A program made the translations under genes and the position numbers. DNA of 64,000 nt from Takifugu bimaculatus (lineage: Eukaryota; Chordata; Actinopteri; Tetraodontiformes; Tetraodontidae), in assembly GCA_004026145.2 (NCBI GenBank), contig CP034977.1, positions 1,397,043 to 1,461,042 of the forward strand. Reading direction: 5' to 3'. Shown here in pieces: positions 51,403 to 63,300 of the stretch. Positions within the stretch are counted from its first letter, which is position 1. Each line of letters begins with the position of its first letter. A model generated the notes under the pieces. It did not search any database. It was not told the DNA's origin and saw only the letters and a program-made list of their open reading frames with translations.

Positions 51403-53464
51403 TATTTCCTTTTCCTCCGGCATCCTCTTTCACCTCCCTTCAGTCGGTCCAAGGATTGATTAAAACAGGAGGGCGGTTCATTAGATGCTGACAAGCGACA
51501 CCATATCTGCAGAACACGTCCTTGGAGAAAGCCATCTTAGTTCACGCAACTTACCGGAGTCGATGCCATCGCCACGGAAAACGCCATCCCTAAACTAATT
51601 GAAACAAGGTGCTCTGTGGCTCGGATATCTGCTGAGGTGACAGTTACTCACGTCTCATAATCCAACCATGAAAACTGAGGAGCTGATTAAAATGTGAACC
51701 ATCTTTGCTTGTGTGGGATAATGTGATACAAACAGACAGTTTATCTTCTTGACTCCGGAGGCAAGGTTGTTACAGCAACACTCCAAAAAAAAGCCCTCAA
51801 AAAACAAAAAAAACAAAAGTCGGGAGCCTTGATGAAGCAAAAGGAGACGGCTTCTGCAGTGCAAACGCGAGGAGCGACTCTGTGAGGTGCTGCAGGTCGT
51901 CTTTTCCCTTGCTAGCATTACTGGGCTACACAATGCTGCAGCCTTGAAAAGCAGCCAGCAGTGGGCTCTGACCTCACCTGCGGGCCTTTTCTGAGGCTGT
52001 TGGGAGGCTCTAAGTTACAATTTGAGGTTAATGAAGCATCAGAAAACTTCTTTACCTCAACCTCTGCGTCACTGTGTAGATGTCAAGCCTCAGAAAATCA
52101 CCAAACATCAAGTTAACCATGTCGCCATAACCAATATGATCGCCGCTCAGGGCCTCCGACGCTAATGTCTCGCAATTGGACCGCTCGTAAGCTCTGTGAG
52201 GAAACCGGGCCCTCTTTTCCTAAAGCTTGTAAACGTTACTCTTCACACCAGCAAAGCGCTTTGAAGAGCCTGTCTGGGACTCCGGGGACGTTGAGGATGT
52301 TTGCCATCTAACGGCTCAGAACAATGCTCGCAGCTACCATCCAGCTAATTACGGTAGAGGATGCAAACACACGATGGCGTGTGTGGGGACGTTTGATATT
52401 CTGCATGTGTGTCAGCACCACTGCTCTCCCAATAACTTCAAATCTAAAGGCGCAATCAAGTAAATGAAGACCGACAGTCCAGCTGCCAACAAAACGAGAT
52501 GAACCGCCTTAAAACCCCGCCCTCCGTTGCCTCGGCAACAAAACACGGATGTTCAATCTCTGACTTTTGATCAACTGTCTTCAGGAATGTCACTTTAATG
52601 GGAGTATAGTATGTTACTACACTGCAGACTTCAAAAGCACAGAAGACAAGGACACGTCTGCTGTGCGCTGTCCTACATCAGGAAGCTGCAACATTAACAA
52701 CATTACCAGTAAACAAAGACCTCACGTATATCGGCAACTAAATACACATGCAATTAAGTGAAGCAATTATTGTAAATAATTAGAGTGACAGGAGACAAGC
52801 GCTTTATAACCCTATAAAACAACGTGCTCGCTGCGACTGAACAATATAAAAAGAGGCAGCAATCTCACTTTTGCGAGCAGGCAAACATTTGTTTGTTTGC
52901 CTCACTTTAAAATTGCACAGACAAATGAGGAGAACAAGCGGAATGCCTTCAGGGATCACGACAAAGTGCTGTGTTAATTTAAGGAATGAACGACAAAGAA
53001 CGAGACCGCGGTACAATTTCAACGATGTGGGGCATAATTACTGGATACAGGCTGGTGCAGGACGGGTTTCCTGACAGCAGCTTATGTCCTCACTCTCCTG
53101 TTTGCGTACCGAGATTATCGTTCTTTTGGGATGCACAAATCTGCAGGCAATGACATCACCTCCATCTCCTCCCTACAAAGCGTCTTTGTCCTCACCAGGC
53201 GGAAAAAGAGATCGAAAGCAACGCAGATGGAGAGGGGAAAACTCAAAACAAAGGTATGTGATGATACTGTGAGGCACAGCTGTTGGCTTCACACCAAGCG
53301 CGGCGTTCCCAGAGACGCAACATGAGTCAACATGCAAAGCGATGCAAGTTAGAACAGCCCCCTGCTTCCCAGAGACCAAGCAGAGAAACAAAGAGTAAAG
53401 GGGCGGGGGGGAGTCTTTCCAGCCACAGCAAAATTGTGGCAGTCTCCCTTTGCCCCCCCCGTAG

Positions 53465-53490
53465 ACACACACACACACACACACACACAC
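53465..53490. repeat. (AC)n microsatellite
   Basis: About 13 units, in the intron before the alpha exon. Confidence 0.95.
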
Positions 53491-54216
53491 AGCTGCTGGC
53501 AATCCAAGTTGTGCACACTTGCAGCGTGTGCAGCGCAGTCAAAGCTGGTAGCAATTGTAGCGGTGGCTCTCGTGGATAAGAACCCAGAGGGACTGTGGAG
53601 CCTGTGTGCCAACAATTAAGTGGAAGGGAACTGAATCAGTTTTGTTCCAGCATTTGTTTTTTTTCGTTGTTTTTTCTTTCCCAGAAGACAGAAGAGATGA
53701 AGAAATGAAAGCGGAGCGCCACTACAAAAGTAGAACACGCTGTTTGGAGAAATGCGAGTGCGATGCGAGCAAACTATGATCAATACAGTACCCTCACCTC
53801 GTAGCCCCATTTTGCTTGATGTTATTTTAAGTGCTGATAATGGGCGGGATTTCTTTCTTTTTTTCTCTCTCTCTTTAACTCCCGCACGCTGGAGTCATAA
53901 CAGTGCCAGTTGGGGGAGTGTGGGGGTGTGCTGCTGTGGGTGTTTCAGTGTGTGTGTGTGTGTGTTGTTCTGTAGCCTCAAATAACCAGCTCCAGAGTGG
54001 TGCAGGGAGCTGCGTGGCCATGGAACAGCATGGAGGGCACGCAGGCAATCTGCGACAATCAGTCTGTATGTGCATGTGCATGAATGTTTGTGTTTACCGG
54101 CACAGATGGGGCTCCAAGAGTGCCGGGGCAACGGGTTTAGCAGGGTACTGCATTGAAAAGAGCCATGCCTGCGTTGGCAAACGAGAGCAAAGGAGCGGCA
54201 GCAGCGGTGACCCTAC

Positions 54217-54368
54217 CTGTGATGTTCACGTCCACGACACCGGTGCGGGTCCCGATGCTGTTGGTGGCGTCACAGATGTACGTCCCGGCCAGGTCGTAGG
54301 TCACCGGGCCCTTGAAGAACAAGGTGTTGTTCTTGGTTTCCACATTAGTGGGGAGAGAGCCGTTCAAG
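54217..54368 (-). CDS. nectin1: nectin1 exon: second C2-type Ig domain, C-terminal half (last shared ectodomain exon)
   Basis: The 152-nt exon starts after a TTCGCAG acceptor with one base completing Leu, then LNGSLPTNVETKNNTLFF, KGPVTYDLAGTYICDATN and SIGTRTGVVDVNIT. This matches human NGSLPKGVEAQNRTLFFKGPI and its continuation. The second domain cysteine is in GTYICDA. Sequons are NGS, NNT and NIT. It ends in phase 1 before GTAGGG, a donor that departs from the GTRAGT consensus. This is the branch point of the gene: its donor can join the alpha exon about 10.3 kb downstream or the beta transmembrane exon about 37.5 kb downstream. If the intron is retained, the frame stays open for 26 more residues to a stop at 54137-54139. 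Confidence 0.95.
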
Positions 54369-57300
54369 CTGCGAAAACAGAGAAATAAAAATGGGTAAAT
54401 TACACCAGGGCAGCGCCAGGAAAAAAAGAAAGAACTGCTCTGCCAGCGGTAGCAGAGCCCACAAAAACACCGTCTCCAGCGCCATACAGAGCTGGATCCA
54501 TGTCAAGGCGAGATAAATAGCACAAATGTTTGACGGCAGTATATTTCAGCTACCATCCATCAAGTCTAAACAAAATCCCACAGAGGTGGAATCCCAACAG
54601 GTCCACACAGGTAAGATGTAGCTGCTGCCTCGGGACACGGGCTTTTTTTGGCGCGAAAAAAAGAGAACAGACAGTACGACAGTACGTGAGGGAAGAGGAT
54701 GGCTGGCGGGAGCTCTGCTCTGGCGCAGCACACATGGCTAAAGTCAAAACTCACGGGAGCTGTCAGGAGAGGCAGCTGATCAAACGATAAAGGCAGAATC
54801 TGCCGAGCTGTCAATGAGCTGGAGCCTGAGGTGTTTGTCTTCACGGTTCGCCCTGTGTACGTGGCGCTGATACACTCGTGTCCTTTGAACAGGTCAGCAC
54901 ACTTTCAGGTCATGGATGATGTGTGCAGGAACCCTCCATTCTATTAGGAGAACCCTTTTAATGGAGCCCCGAGGCTGAAATGGTGTCACATTTCATGACA
55001 GCTTCCCCGCCGTCCCCGCCGCCGCCCCTCCTCTCGATCAGCTTCAGCGGCTCTTTTGAGCCGATCGAGCTCAAATAAGGAAATGGGGGATGTCAGATCA
55101 AGTCAAAGACTTCCCAAACAGGCCCACGTAGCGCTGATCAAGCTCATACGATGGTATCAATCTCCGTGTTTTGCAGCACACAGGAGTTTGTAAATGTTGC
55201 TGCTTGTATTGATTTTCCTGTGCTGAGCTCGCCAACAGTGATGCGTACAGCACCATCGACAAAGACCCGAGGCTACAGTCAACAGATTTATGGCAACGCC
55301 TGGCCTGTGTGTGTTAATTTCTCTTCCAGACATTAGCGGGCACCTGGTTAAGATGCTTCAGCTTCTCTTTAGGTTACAATTATTATGGATGACGCATATT
55401 CCTGTGGCAGCAGTGTGATAATGTGGTCTTATGCTGCTACATTATTTTATTGTGTGGGAGTGGAATCATGCAAAGGCACCGTGGATATGTGTCATATTGC
55501 GGCATGTGATAAAAATGGCTGCACGTTCACAACTTGAGAGGAAGTAAACAAGCAATTAAAAAGGCCCTTCAGTGCTAAACTGGAAGACTGAGGCATCTGT
55601 TAATGAAGCGTCAGTCGCAAGTGTGTAGTTTATGTATTGATAGGTGCTTTTCCGAGACATTTTCCAGGGAAAACGCAATGAAAAGCAGCAAAAAAGTAGC
55701 AAAGGAGAAGTAAGAGGCATGTTGGACTTGTGGGCTCTAAGGCAGTGGCGCATTTGCAACGGAGATGCAAACAAGCTCGATACAGTACGCACCGATTCAA
55801 TAATCAGTTACCTTGTGAGGCTCTATCAAATGCTGAGTTCTGCAGAGTCCAATTGATTTGCTACAGGAATGAAAGGCTGGCAAACTGCGATTCACCACAG
55901 CCTGTGCATCCGAGTGTGTGCCTGCACTCGGGGCCCGAGGGGCAGTAGAATGAAAGGCAACAACAGCCTGAGAGTGATGCAAATTTTTGGCGACTGTCTC
56001 GGCTGTTCGTGTGCGCGCAAGCATGGAGAGCGTGCGGTGTGTGTACAGATGTGGGTGTGTGGACGGCTCAGCAGGAGAGGAAAGCTTGAGGAGACCACTC
56101 TAAACCTAAACAGAGAAGAGAGATAAAGATACATCCACTGGTTTGTCTTCATAATTCCCTCTAATAAACACGAGCATAATGAGCAATGGAGAGTGTTTTA
56201 GCAAATGAAGGGACATGAGCCCCTGAGGAGTCAGCATTAATGATGCACTATAACAAACCTGATTAAAAATAATTTAAAGTAACATTTTTTTCATTAGTGT
56301 GATTCATCCACAGCTACAGAATTATGCAGGGTAATTTAGATAACCATTCATTAAAATGGCTAATAAGAGCAGGGGTTTGGTAAATACAGTTAAATGTAAA
56401 CTGCTCATATTTACAGATGATACAGAAATTAATATATTTTAAAATATAATTTGCATGATATTATTCAGGGTATCAAACAATGCCGCCGCCCTCCCTCATT
56501 TCGCCCGGAAAATTACATTATGAAATTAAAACAGGGCAGACCTGGGGATGCCCTACAAACAAACATTAGAGAAACAAATAGGGTAATTCCGTCCAAACTT
56601 GCAGTGTTTCTTCTTCTCCGAGTCTCCCCCTTTACCCGTGAGGAGAGAAAGAAATAAAGCAAAACTGCGGTTGTGCTGGAAGAAAAATAAATACAAAAAA
56701 GACACTCGTGGGAGTTCTTTGAAGATTACATTAGATGCTAATGCTTCCAGCCGCGCGATGCTCAGACCCCGAATAAACTAGAGTGAATCCAGATGACACA
56801 ACTGCAGCTGGATTGAAATGGTCCTCTTGGCTACCGTAAAGACCTAAACTAATTACAAAAATTGGAAAAAAATGAGCTCGTTGAAGTGAAATAACTAATA
56901 TATTATCGTTTTTTTGGGATCGGACGACACCCTTTGTCTGCGTGGGTGTGTTTGTGTGCCACTGTGATGTAATCCCGTTGGCCTGTCCTGGTTCTTTCTG
57001 TCACAGCCTTGTGCTGACCTCCACAGCCGAGCCCTCGGGAACCATCACAACAGATTTGGCGTCTCGCTTTCTCTGCCGCAATGGCCGTCCCCTCCGATCT
57101 GTCAACGCGGTGCCCTCGTCCGCCTGGATCACGTCTCCGCCTCCTCCTCCACTCCTGTCCTCGCCTATCACTCTAAATCTACCTTTGCCTCCATCCTTTT
57201 ATAGAAGAAAAAAAAATAACAGTAAAAAAAATCTCACTGAGTTTTCTGTGATTTTCGCAGCCTTTTTGTGTTGAGAGACGAGTTGAAGGACAGAAATAAG

Positions 57301-58158
57301 GGTGGGAAAAATAACCGCCTCATTACCACCCAATGCTGGCCTGTTGAGGAGATACAGTGACAGCCTCTGTTAATCCACATCCAATCAGTTCACTGAAATA
57401 TTTGTCATTCCTGCCTTCAACAAGCAATTAGAAAACAAATTGCTACATTTATGTCTCAGCCGACACCAAATTACGCATTTCTGCCTCCGATTTGCTCAGT
57501 AAATAACTCTTCTCACTTATCTCTCATCGTTGCGTGAACACTTGCGATACATCATTTCTGCGCCACCAATTTTCACACTCAAAGAGGATCAAACCTGGGG
57601 ATATTTAGCGATTCCCGACGGCGCTGAGACGTGTTTTTGTCTCTGCGCTCTCATGCGTTTGTAAGGACGGTCTCCGAGGCAAAAACACTGATGTCAGCCC
57701 GGGGGCACGCCCGCCTACTCACATCTCCGACTCTTTCAGTTTCAGCCCTCTCCGGTTCTGTCAGGCACAAAGCCGCTGCCTTCTGATGCCTCCCGAGAAC
57801 ACGTCAGCATTAACAACGGAGCATTCTTACCCCTCTACCTGCATGCTGGCTCCCCGACATCAAAACACTCTCCTGTTTGTATTTATATCTGAGCATCTGA
57901 CCATCGGGCCCACGCAGTTGTTTTGGAGCCTCTGCGTTTGGCTTCCAGTCTTATCAGAACGTTATCGATGTGCTACCAACAACAAAATGCAGACATTCAT
58001 CAAAAACCAAAAAGAAAGAAGACAAAAGCAAACAGAGCCAGTCAATACATTTCTTTCTGATGTTTCATGAAAAAAACTGTTTTTTTTTCTCCCCATAATT
58101 AATGTAGTTTGACAGAAGCAACACAAGAACGTCCTGTCTGGGCTTCAGCGACACTCAC
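54369..58158 (-). other. nectin1: nectin1 intron inside the second C2 domain
   Basis: This 3.8-kb intron separates the two halves of the third Ig domain. It contains short homopolymers (poly-A near 57210-57230) and an AT-rich, CpG-poor stretch at about 56160-56480. No exon was recognised. Confidence 0.85.
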
Positions 58159-58276
58159 AGCTTCCACTGGTAGATGGTGACGGGCGGGTTGGCGTCGGTG
58201 CGGCACGTCAGCTGCACATCCTGGCGGTTCAGGTACCAGTTGCCATCGAAGCCCTCGATCTTCACGTCAGGTTCAT
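58159..58276 (-). CDS. nectin1: nectin1 exon: second C2-type Ig domain, N-terminal half
   Basis: The 118-nt exon encodes the first half of the third Ig domain. It starts after a CTTGCAG acceptor, in phase 1, with the split codon completing Tyr of VQ-Y-EPDVKIEGFDGNWYL, nearly the same as human nectin-1 VQYEPEVTIEGFDGNWYL. The first domain cysteine is in QLTCRTDANPPV. It ends at IYQWKL with a split Leu codon before a GTGAGT donor, in phase 2. Together with 54217-54368 it forms one domain; splitting this domain over two exons is seen in mammalian nectin genes too. The exon is too short to stand out as an ORF and was found by looking for the continuation of the neighbouring exons. Confidence 0.93.
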
Positions 58277-58470
58277 CTGCAAGGAGTCGGCGCTGAAGTC
58301 AGCTGTCTCACACATGCCTAAACCTCAACAAGTTAATGTCACCTCTACATTTAATATGCATCATTTGGATTTTTTGGACAGGGGAAAGTCCAGTTTTACA
58401 TCAAATGGACATCTTGCTGGATTCTGAGCTGAATGAAAGAATAATCACGATGGCGCTCAGAGATTCTTAC

Positions 58471-58770
58471 ACTGCACGTTCAGCACCACGCTGTCTGTGA
58501 TCCTTTCATTTCTGTAGGTCACGATGCACATCAGCTTCTGCTTGTGGGTCTCGCGGCTCGGTATCAACACGTAGTTGCTCCGGACGGTCACGGTTCCGTT
58601 CTGGTTGCGAGTCTCCTGGAAGGTCGCCTCGCCCTTCAACTTGGTTTCCCATCTGATGACGCTGGGCGGCTTCCCGTAGGCTGACACGCAGGTGGCAACG
58701 GTCATCTTCCTCTTCTGGGCCCTTGCTACGATGGTGGGGGTTGTCAATGTTATGCGTGTCATAGGCCGAG
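58471..58770 (-). CDS. nectin1: nectin1 exon: first C2-type Ig domain
   Basis: The 300-nt exon encodes the second extracellular Ig domain. A GTGCAG acceptor is followed by two bases that complete an Ala codon with the previous exon, giving the junction TVF-A-RPMTRI, comparable to human VMAKPTNWI. Domain cysteines are in TVATCVSAYGKPPS and KLMCIVTY. Family-typical strings are YGKPPSVIRWETKLKGEA, NQNGTVTV and LIPSRETHKQ. There is one sequon, NGT. The exon ends after VVLNVQ plus one base, before a GTAAGA donor, so it is phase 1 on both sides. In nectins this domain helps cis-dimerisation and stabilises the V domain. The intron to the next exon is only about 194 bp, whereas the one to the V exon is about 1.2 kb. 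Confidence 0.95.
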
Positions 58771-59973
58771 CTGCACAAGAGGAGGAAGAAGCAATTAAGA
58801 TAGTGGAATTCCCACCGAGTCATTCCTGCTCATTAAACAGAGATCATGTCTGCCTCCTTTTTGAGAATAATTTATCTTTATCCACAATCGGCTTTGAAGG
58901 ATATTCAACAAAATCACCGAATAAGTTCAAAGGTTGGATCATTTCCTCCTTCAAGGCAAATAGCTGTCAAAGCAGAAATGTCAAAGTCTCTTTTCTGTTG
59001 GTCCTTCAACCTAAACCCTTAGTGAGCTGCCATTTAGCAATTTAGCCACAGACCATCAGCAGGGAGGCTTGAAGAGATGCACAACTGAGAAAGAAGGCGT
59101 GGAAGCCTCTTAGAATGCTGCTGGCTGCTGACCTGCGCACGTGGCCCAGGCACCCGCTGAGCCGCAGCAGCCTAAAAAGTTACTGGAGACTCAGTGACAC
59201 AAAATGGAGAAGGCCGATTGCCTTTTACTTTTACTGGGAGTTAACGGCAAATAAAATGCCTAATTTGTAATTGGATTTTAAAATGGTGCCTGCATCACTT
59301 TATTTACCCAAGTAACCTCTTCCCTAGATTGAGTGTACCTCAGGCACGACTTTCCCCTACTGAGATCAGATTATCGAAGCCAAATTACACACAATGAAGT
59401 GGACTTATTGATTCCTCTCTCACCTGCCATTTTTATTGACTCTGCAGCAGTTTCCTTTCATAAAGGCAATTAGCTTAAGTCTGGGCCTGGTGTTAAATGT
59501 CACATCAAAACATTCCACATATGCTTTTAGGCCATGTTCTGGCCAAAAATCCAGGCAGCAAATGTTCCCCTCATAGACGTCTTCCCCCACCACTCAGCCC
59601 TTTAAATAAGGTGCTCTAGCCGCTGTAGGAAACTACAGCGCGGCCCATTAAGGCAGCTTATCTTCGCTGCTCACCGGTTTGATGTGGTTAGAAAACCCTG
59701 TGATAGGACTCATTTATTATGCACTCTGGAACGCCTATGTCATTACCAAAGCAACCGTGCAGATACTGTAGGTCAGGTGTGTCTGAACACACAAACCTTT
59801 CATCACCTGTGCTAAATGGATTCTTCAAGGAACCAGCGGATTAGCGTTTAGGTAGTAGCCCTTACAGAGGCAGCATATCTGGGTGGTGATCAAATGTCAC
59901 TTTACCAAGCTGAGGACACGGAGATTACAACCGTGGATTCTGTTACGTGGTGAATATTAAGTTGAGTACTTAC
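58771..59973 (-). other. nectin1: nectin1 intron between V and first C2 exons
   Basis: The intron starts GTAAGT and ends GTGCAG on the minus strand. The part around 59200-59480 is AT-rich and CpG-poor. Nothing coding was seen. Confidence 0.85.
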
Positions 59974-60345
59974 CAAACACCGTCAGGTTGACCATGTTCT
60001 CCCGGTTGCCTGCAGGAAAGGTGGTGTATTCGCAGATATAAGCGGCTTCATCTGACAGCTGCAGGCTGGAGAACACGATGGTGGTGTCCTCCAGCGAAGG
60101 CGTGCGGTGGCGAACGGCCGCCTGCTTGAAGCTGACCCGCTCTTTGAAGGGCGGAAGGACAGACACTCCGAGAGCCGGGTTGGCAATGGCCACATTCTGT
60201 TTGGTGCCGTTGAGGAGCTTCTGCCAGGTCACTTGAGAGATCTTGACTGGTGGGTTACTGTTGATGAAGATGCAGCGGAGTTCCACTTGTGAACCCACAA
60301 ATCCAGACTTGCTGGAGTCCATCTGGACCATCTGTCCATCACCAC
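59974..60345 (-). CDS. nectin1: nectin1 exon: V-type Ig domain
   Basis: The 372-nt exon encodes the membrane-distal V-set Ig domain, which in nectins makes the trans homophilic and heterophilic contacts between cells. It opens with GDGQMVQMDSS after a TTACAG acceptor and ends at VNLTVF followed by a GTAAGT donor. Both borders are phase 1, as is usual for Ig exons. The domain cysteines are in VELRCIF and AAYICEY. Signature nectin strings are present: SQVTWQKLLNGTKQNVAI, NPALGVSVLPP and FPAGNREN, close to the human nectin-1 sequence as remembered. N-glycosylation sequons are NGT in LLNGTKQ and NLT in VNLTVF. The segment RHRTPSLEDTTIVF looks slightly longer than the mammalian loop. The ORF runs on upstream past the acceptor but lacks nectin similarity there, so the start is set at the splice site. 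Confidence 0.96.
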
Positions 60346-63300
60346 CTGTAACACACAACAGAAAAGTTGTAAGTTTTTTGGAACAACAAAGCTGCAAACC
60401 ACACACATAATACACAATAAGGCAACCCAACAGAGACGTCCACCCACTACCTATGGAGTGGGTGGTCCCTCAGCTTCCAGAAGACCACTGTAGACTCCAA
60501 AAATGGCTGGTTGTGTGGAGAACCCAGGAAGGTTAATTATCATAATGGTGACATCTACGCAACCTTGTCTTTGTCCACCAGGGTTCTGCTGCTGATGAGG
60601 GAGGATCAAGTGAGAAGCAGTGCATCACTAATGAATGAGCACAAGGGCAGGGAGACGTGGGCAAGTCTTCATCTGCTGCTGTTCTGCCCTCCACCTCCCC
60701 AGCAGCACACTGCAAAGCCCATTGTAATTCAAACTACTTTCCCCTCACAAATACTTCAATTACGGCCTGGAGCTCCAATTAAAAGCAACAAGACGCTGTG
60801 AAAACAAAGATGACCCCCCTTATATGTTCTAAAAGGTCAATTAGCAAATCTGTGTCTGCAATGGCATCACTACACAGCCATTTCCAATACATGTACGCAC
60901 CAAATAAAAAGGGAGCGGAGTCGAATTTGAAAACAACACGCTAAAAATAGCTTTTCGTTTGTCTTTACTTCTCTCGCGCCTCAGTTTTAGGTGCAGAACA
61001 TCATTTTTCCATTCACACCTGATGTGTATTACAGACTTCAACACATTTTTGCTTTCTCGGTCGCTAATTGATGTTCCTGTCGAGGTGAAGGCCTCATTTC
61101 CTGCTAGGACAACCCTTCAGCTGAGCTTGCATTTACAACCACCCAAAGCCATAATTAAGGAGTCACAAAGGCCAGAGCCCCTCTGGTAATCACACCTGAG
61201 TCGTAAAGGCATAGTAAAGCAAGTCATGAATGTCATAAAGGGGGTGGGTTGTGGACACATGCAGCTTAAACACGTACCGGTACTGTGAGTGCATACAGGT
61301 TCAGAGAAAAAGTGAAATGGGGAAATGTGAAACTAATCATTGCCTTCAAACACGCGCAGATATGAGGCTTGATTCAGGAGACCAACAGCGCAGGAATCGA
61401 ACACAGAGGGGAATAATTACAGCGTGTTCAGTCTGTCAGACTCTCAAAGTTGCATCAGGAGCTACTTATTCTTAATGATGATGCACCGAGGGGCACTCAG
61501 GCAAAACTTTAGCATGAGGAAAGGATATAATTGACTTCCATTAGACTAAAATTAACATGAAGAACGACACAGTCAAAAGTCTCTGTTTGAGAGGGTTACA
61601 GGGTAAATCCCTGTAAAGATCTTCCTGCCTTTTATATAAAAAACCCTGAAACAACGCAGCAACCTTTGCAACTCCTGAGTGCGCGTCACATTTCATTTCC
61701 TCTGGGTCACATCAGCACCGCTACTTCTGTATAGACCTTAACTAGAAATGACAGATTGATTTACTAATACATGTTGACAGTGAGGACTGGGAAGACTGGC
61801 AACCTTGTCGTGAGTACTTTGCGAAACACCTGTGTCCTTGTGAACCCCGGGCCGATGCTTAACTTCATTTTATCGTGGCGCACATTACCTGTTGTGGCAG
61901 CTGGAGTATGATATTTTCTGAAGCAGCAAACACAATTTACGGTGTGACAACACCGGTTAGAATCGAATCCAGACCGTATATGAGGATGGCTATAAGGAAT
62001 CATAAATATGTACCAGGTCAGTCCTCAACGATTGCTATGCTAAAGCAACACTGGCAGGTAGGGTCTGCGTGTAAAGAACCCTCCCTCCAGCTCTTGCTCT
62101 GCTCCTTCGCCTTTGAGTCTGAAGCACCCGACTCATATTAAACCAAAGAACAGCAGCACAGGCAAATGGAAACCAGAGAAATACGCATAATTACATAGCC
62201 ACAGAGCCCAAATCCCCTCTGCGAAGGACCAGGGGCGCCCACGGGGACCCCTTTCACTCAAAAGACTGCAGTCCTTGGCTGAGCACACAGTGGAGCTTTA
62301 ATTACAGAGTATGAGGCAAAACCATAGAGGAGCACAACCACATACGAGCAAGAGGCACAGAGAAGGTGGAATTTTATGGAGGTTGGAGGAGCCAGTGGTG
62401 CAGAAACAGAAGGAGAATGGGAAAGATAGGAGGCAAAGTACCAGAGCTGAACTACAGCAAGGAAGGCAAAAAGAAAAGGGGAAGCTTCGGAGAGATTTGT
62501 AGTGTTGGTGTGCTGCAGGTTCTGTAGCTGGCCGCTGCTGTCACTGGTGCTGCTGCGGCTTTGTTCTCGCACTGACAAAAGCACAAGTGGAGGAACAGAT
62601 ACACCTGAGGCCTCACGCTGGCTCCACGAGCTGCCAGCAAAACCAGCACCCAGAATTCTGGAAAAAGCAACGAGACTAACAAAGCACGAGAGCGTGCCCA
62701 AGCTGACAGAATACAAAAAGGTGGGCGCTTTTCTGTATTCTAGGTGAGCTTGAGCGGATCAAACGAGATGTGAGGGGCGCCATTAAAACGGCTGCCTCGC
62801 AGTGTCGGACCGCACCGGCAGAGGCTCACGAGAGCTGTGTGAAAGTCATATAATCGCAAAAAGCTTTGTGTTGTGAGCACGAGGAGTTTCGGAAAAGGCG
62901 CCGGCCGTGCTTTAAATGGTTTTCCTGGTGCACGTCAACCAGGAAACATAATCTGGTTTGGTGTGACAAAGATTTAATCGCGGGAAAATAAATATGAAGG
63001 ACAAGCTCGGTTCCCTTTTGGGGGAAATAGGAATTGAACGTGAAAATGATTGGCTAATATTTGTTCCTGGTTTCTGCTGCAGATAAAGAAGGGAGCTCGT
63101 GTTTATGCCGTTTGCATACATCATTTGTTGTGTACAATATTACAAAAATCAATGAAAAAGCAGAGCACCAAAATGGAGAGTGCTTCTTGTCCTGAGCGTT
63201 ATCTGGCAAATTAATTCACAATAATCCCCGCAACAATTTTAGTTTATCATGTAGTGCAAGTAGTATCAGCCCATCTAGATGTTAATTTATGCCCGGGTCA

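Larger units (their letters stand above)
43918..54216 (-). other. nectin1: nectin1 intron before the alpha terminal exon
   Basis: This 10.3-kb intron contains simple repeats at 51374-51402, 53465-53490 and near 53949-53965. Many short ORFs on both strands lack splice-compatible context or family similarity and are treated as chance. Confidence 0.8.
1287..60345 (-). other. nectin1: nectin1 transcription unit (5'-incomplete), alternative 3' modules
   Basis: This entry groups all recognised exons into one minus-strand gene. The ectodomain exons (59974-60345, 58471-58770, 58159-58276, 54217-54368) are shared. They can be joined in frame either to the single alpha exon 43424-43917 or to the beta-type chain 16573-16720, 10670-10763, 6982-7083 and a terminal exon (4601-4744 or 1287-1523). 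Both the alpha exon and the beta transmembrane exon start in phase 1, so each fits the phase-1 donor at 54217. The signal peptide exon is not in the window; in other vertebrates it sits behind a long first intron. Counting only exons seen here, the alpha form has about 478 residues, against 517 for human nectin-1 alpha with its signal peptide. Nectins are calcium-independent cell adhesion receptors at adherens junctions. The teleost paralogue (1a or 1b) cannot be decided from the sequence alone. Confidence 0.9.

Noticed and set aside
62452..62716. Hydrophobic minus-strand ORFs (one reading LLFPEFWVLVLLAARGAS) considered as the missing signal peptide exon
   Set aside because: Neither frame has an ATG start (the start codon in one is TTG). 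The signal-like frame would end in phase 0 at the nearby donor, whereas the V exon needs phase 1. No nectin similarity.
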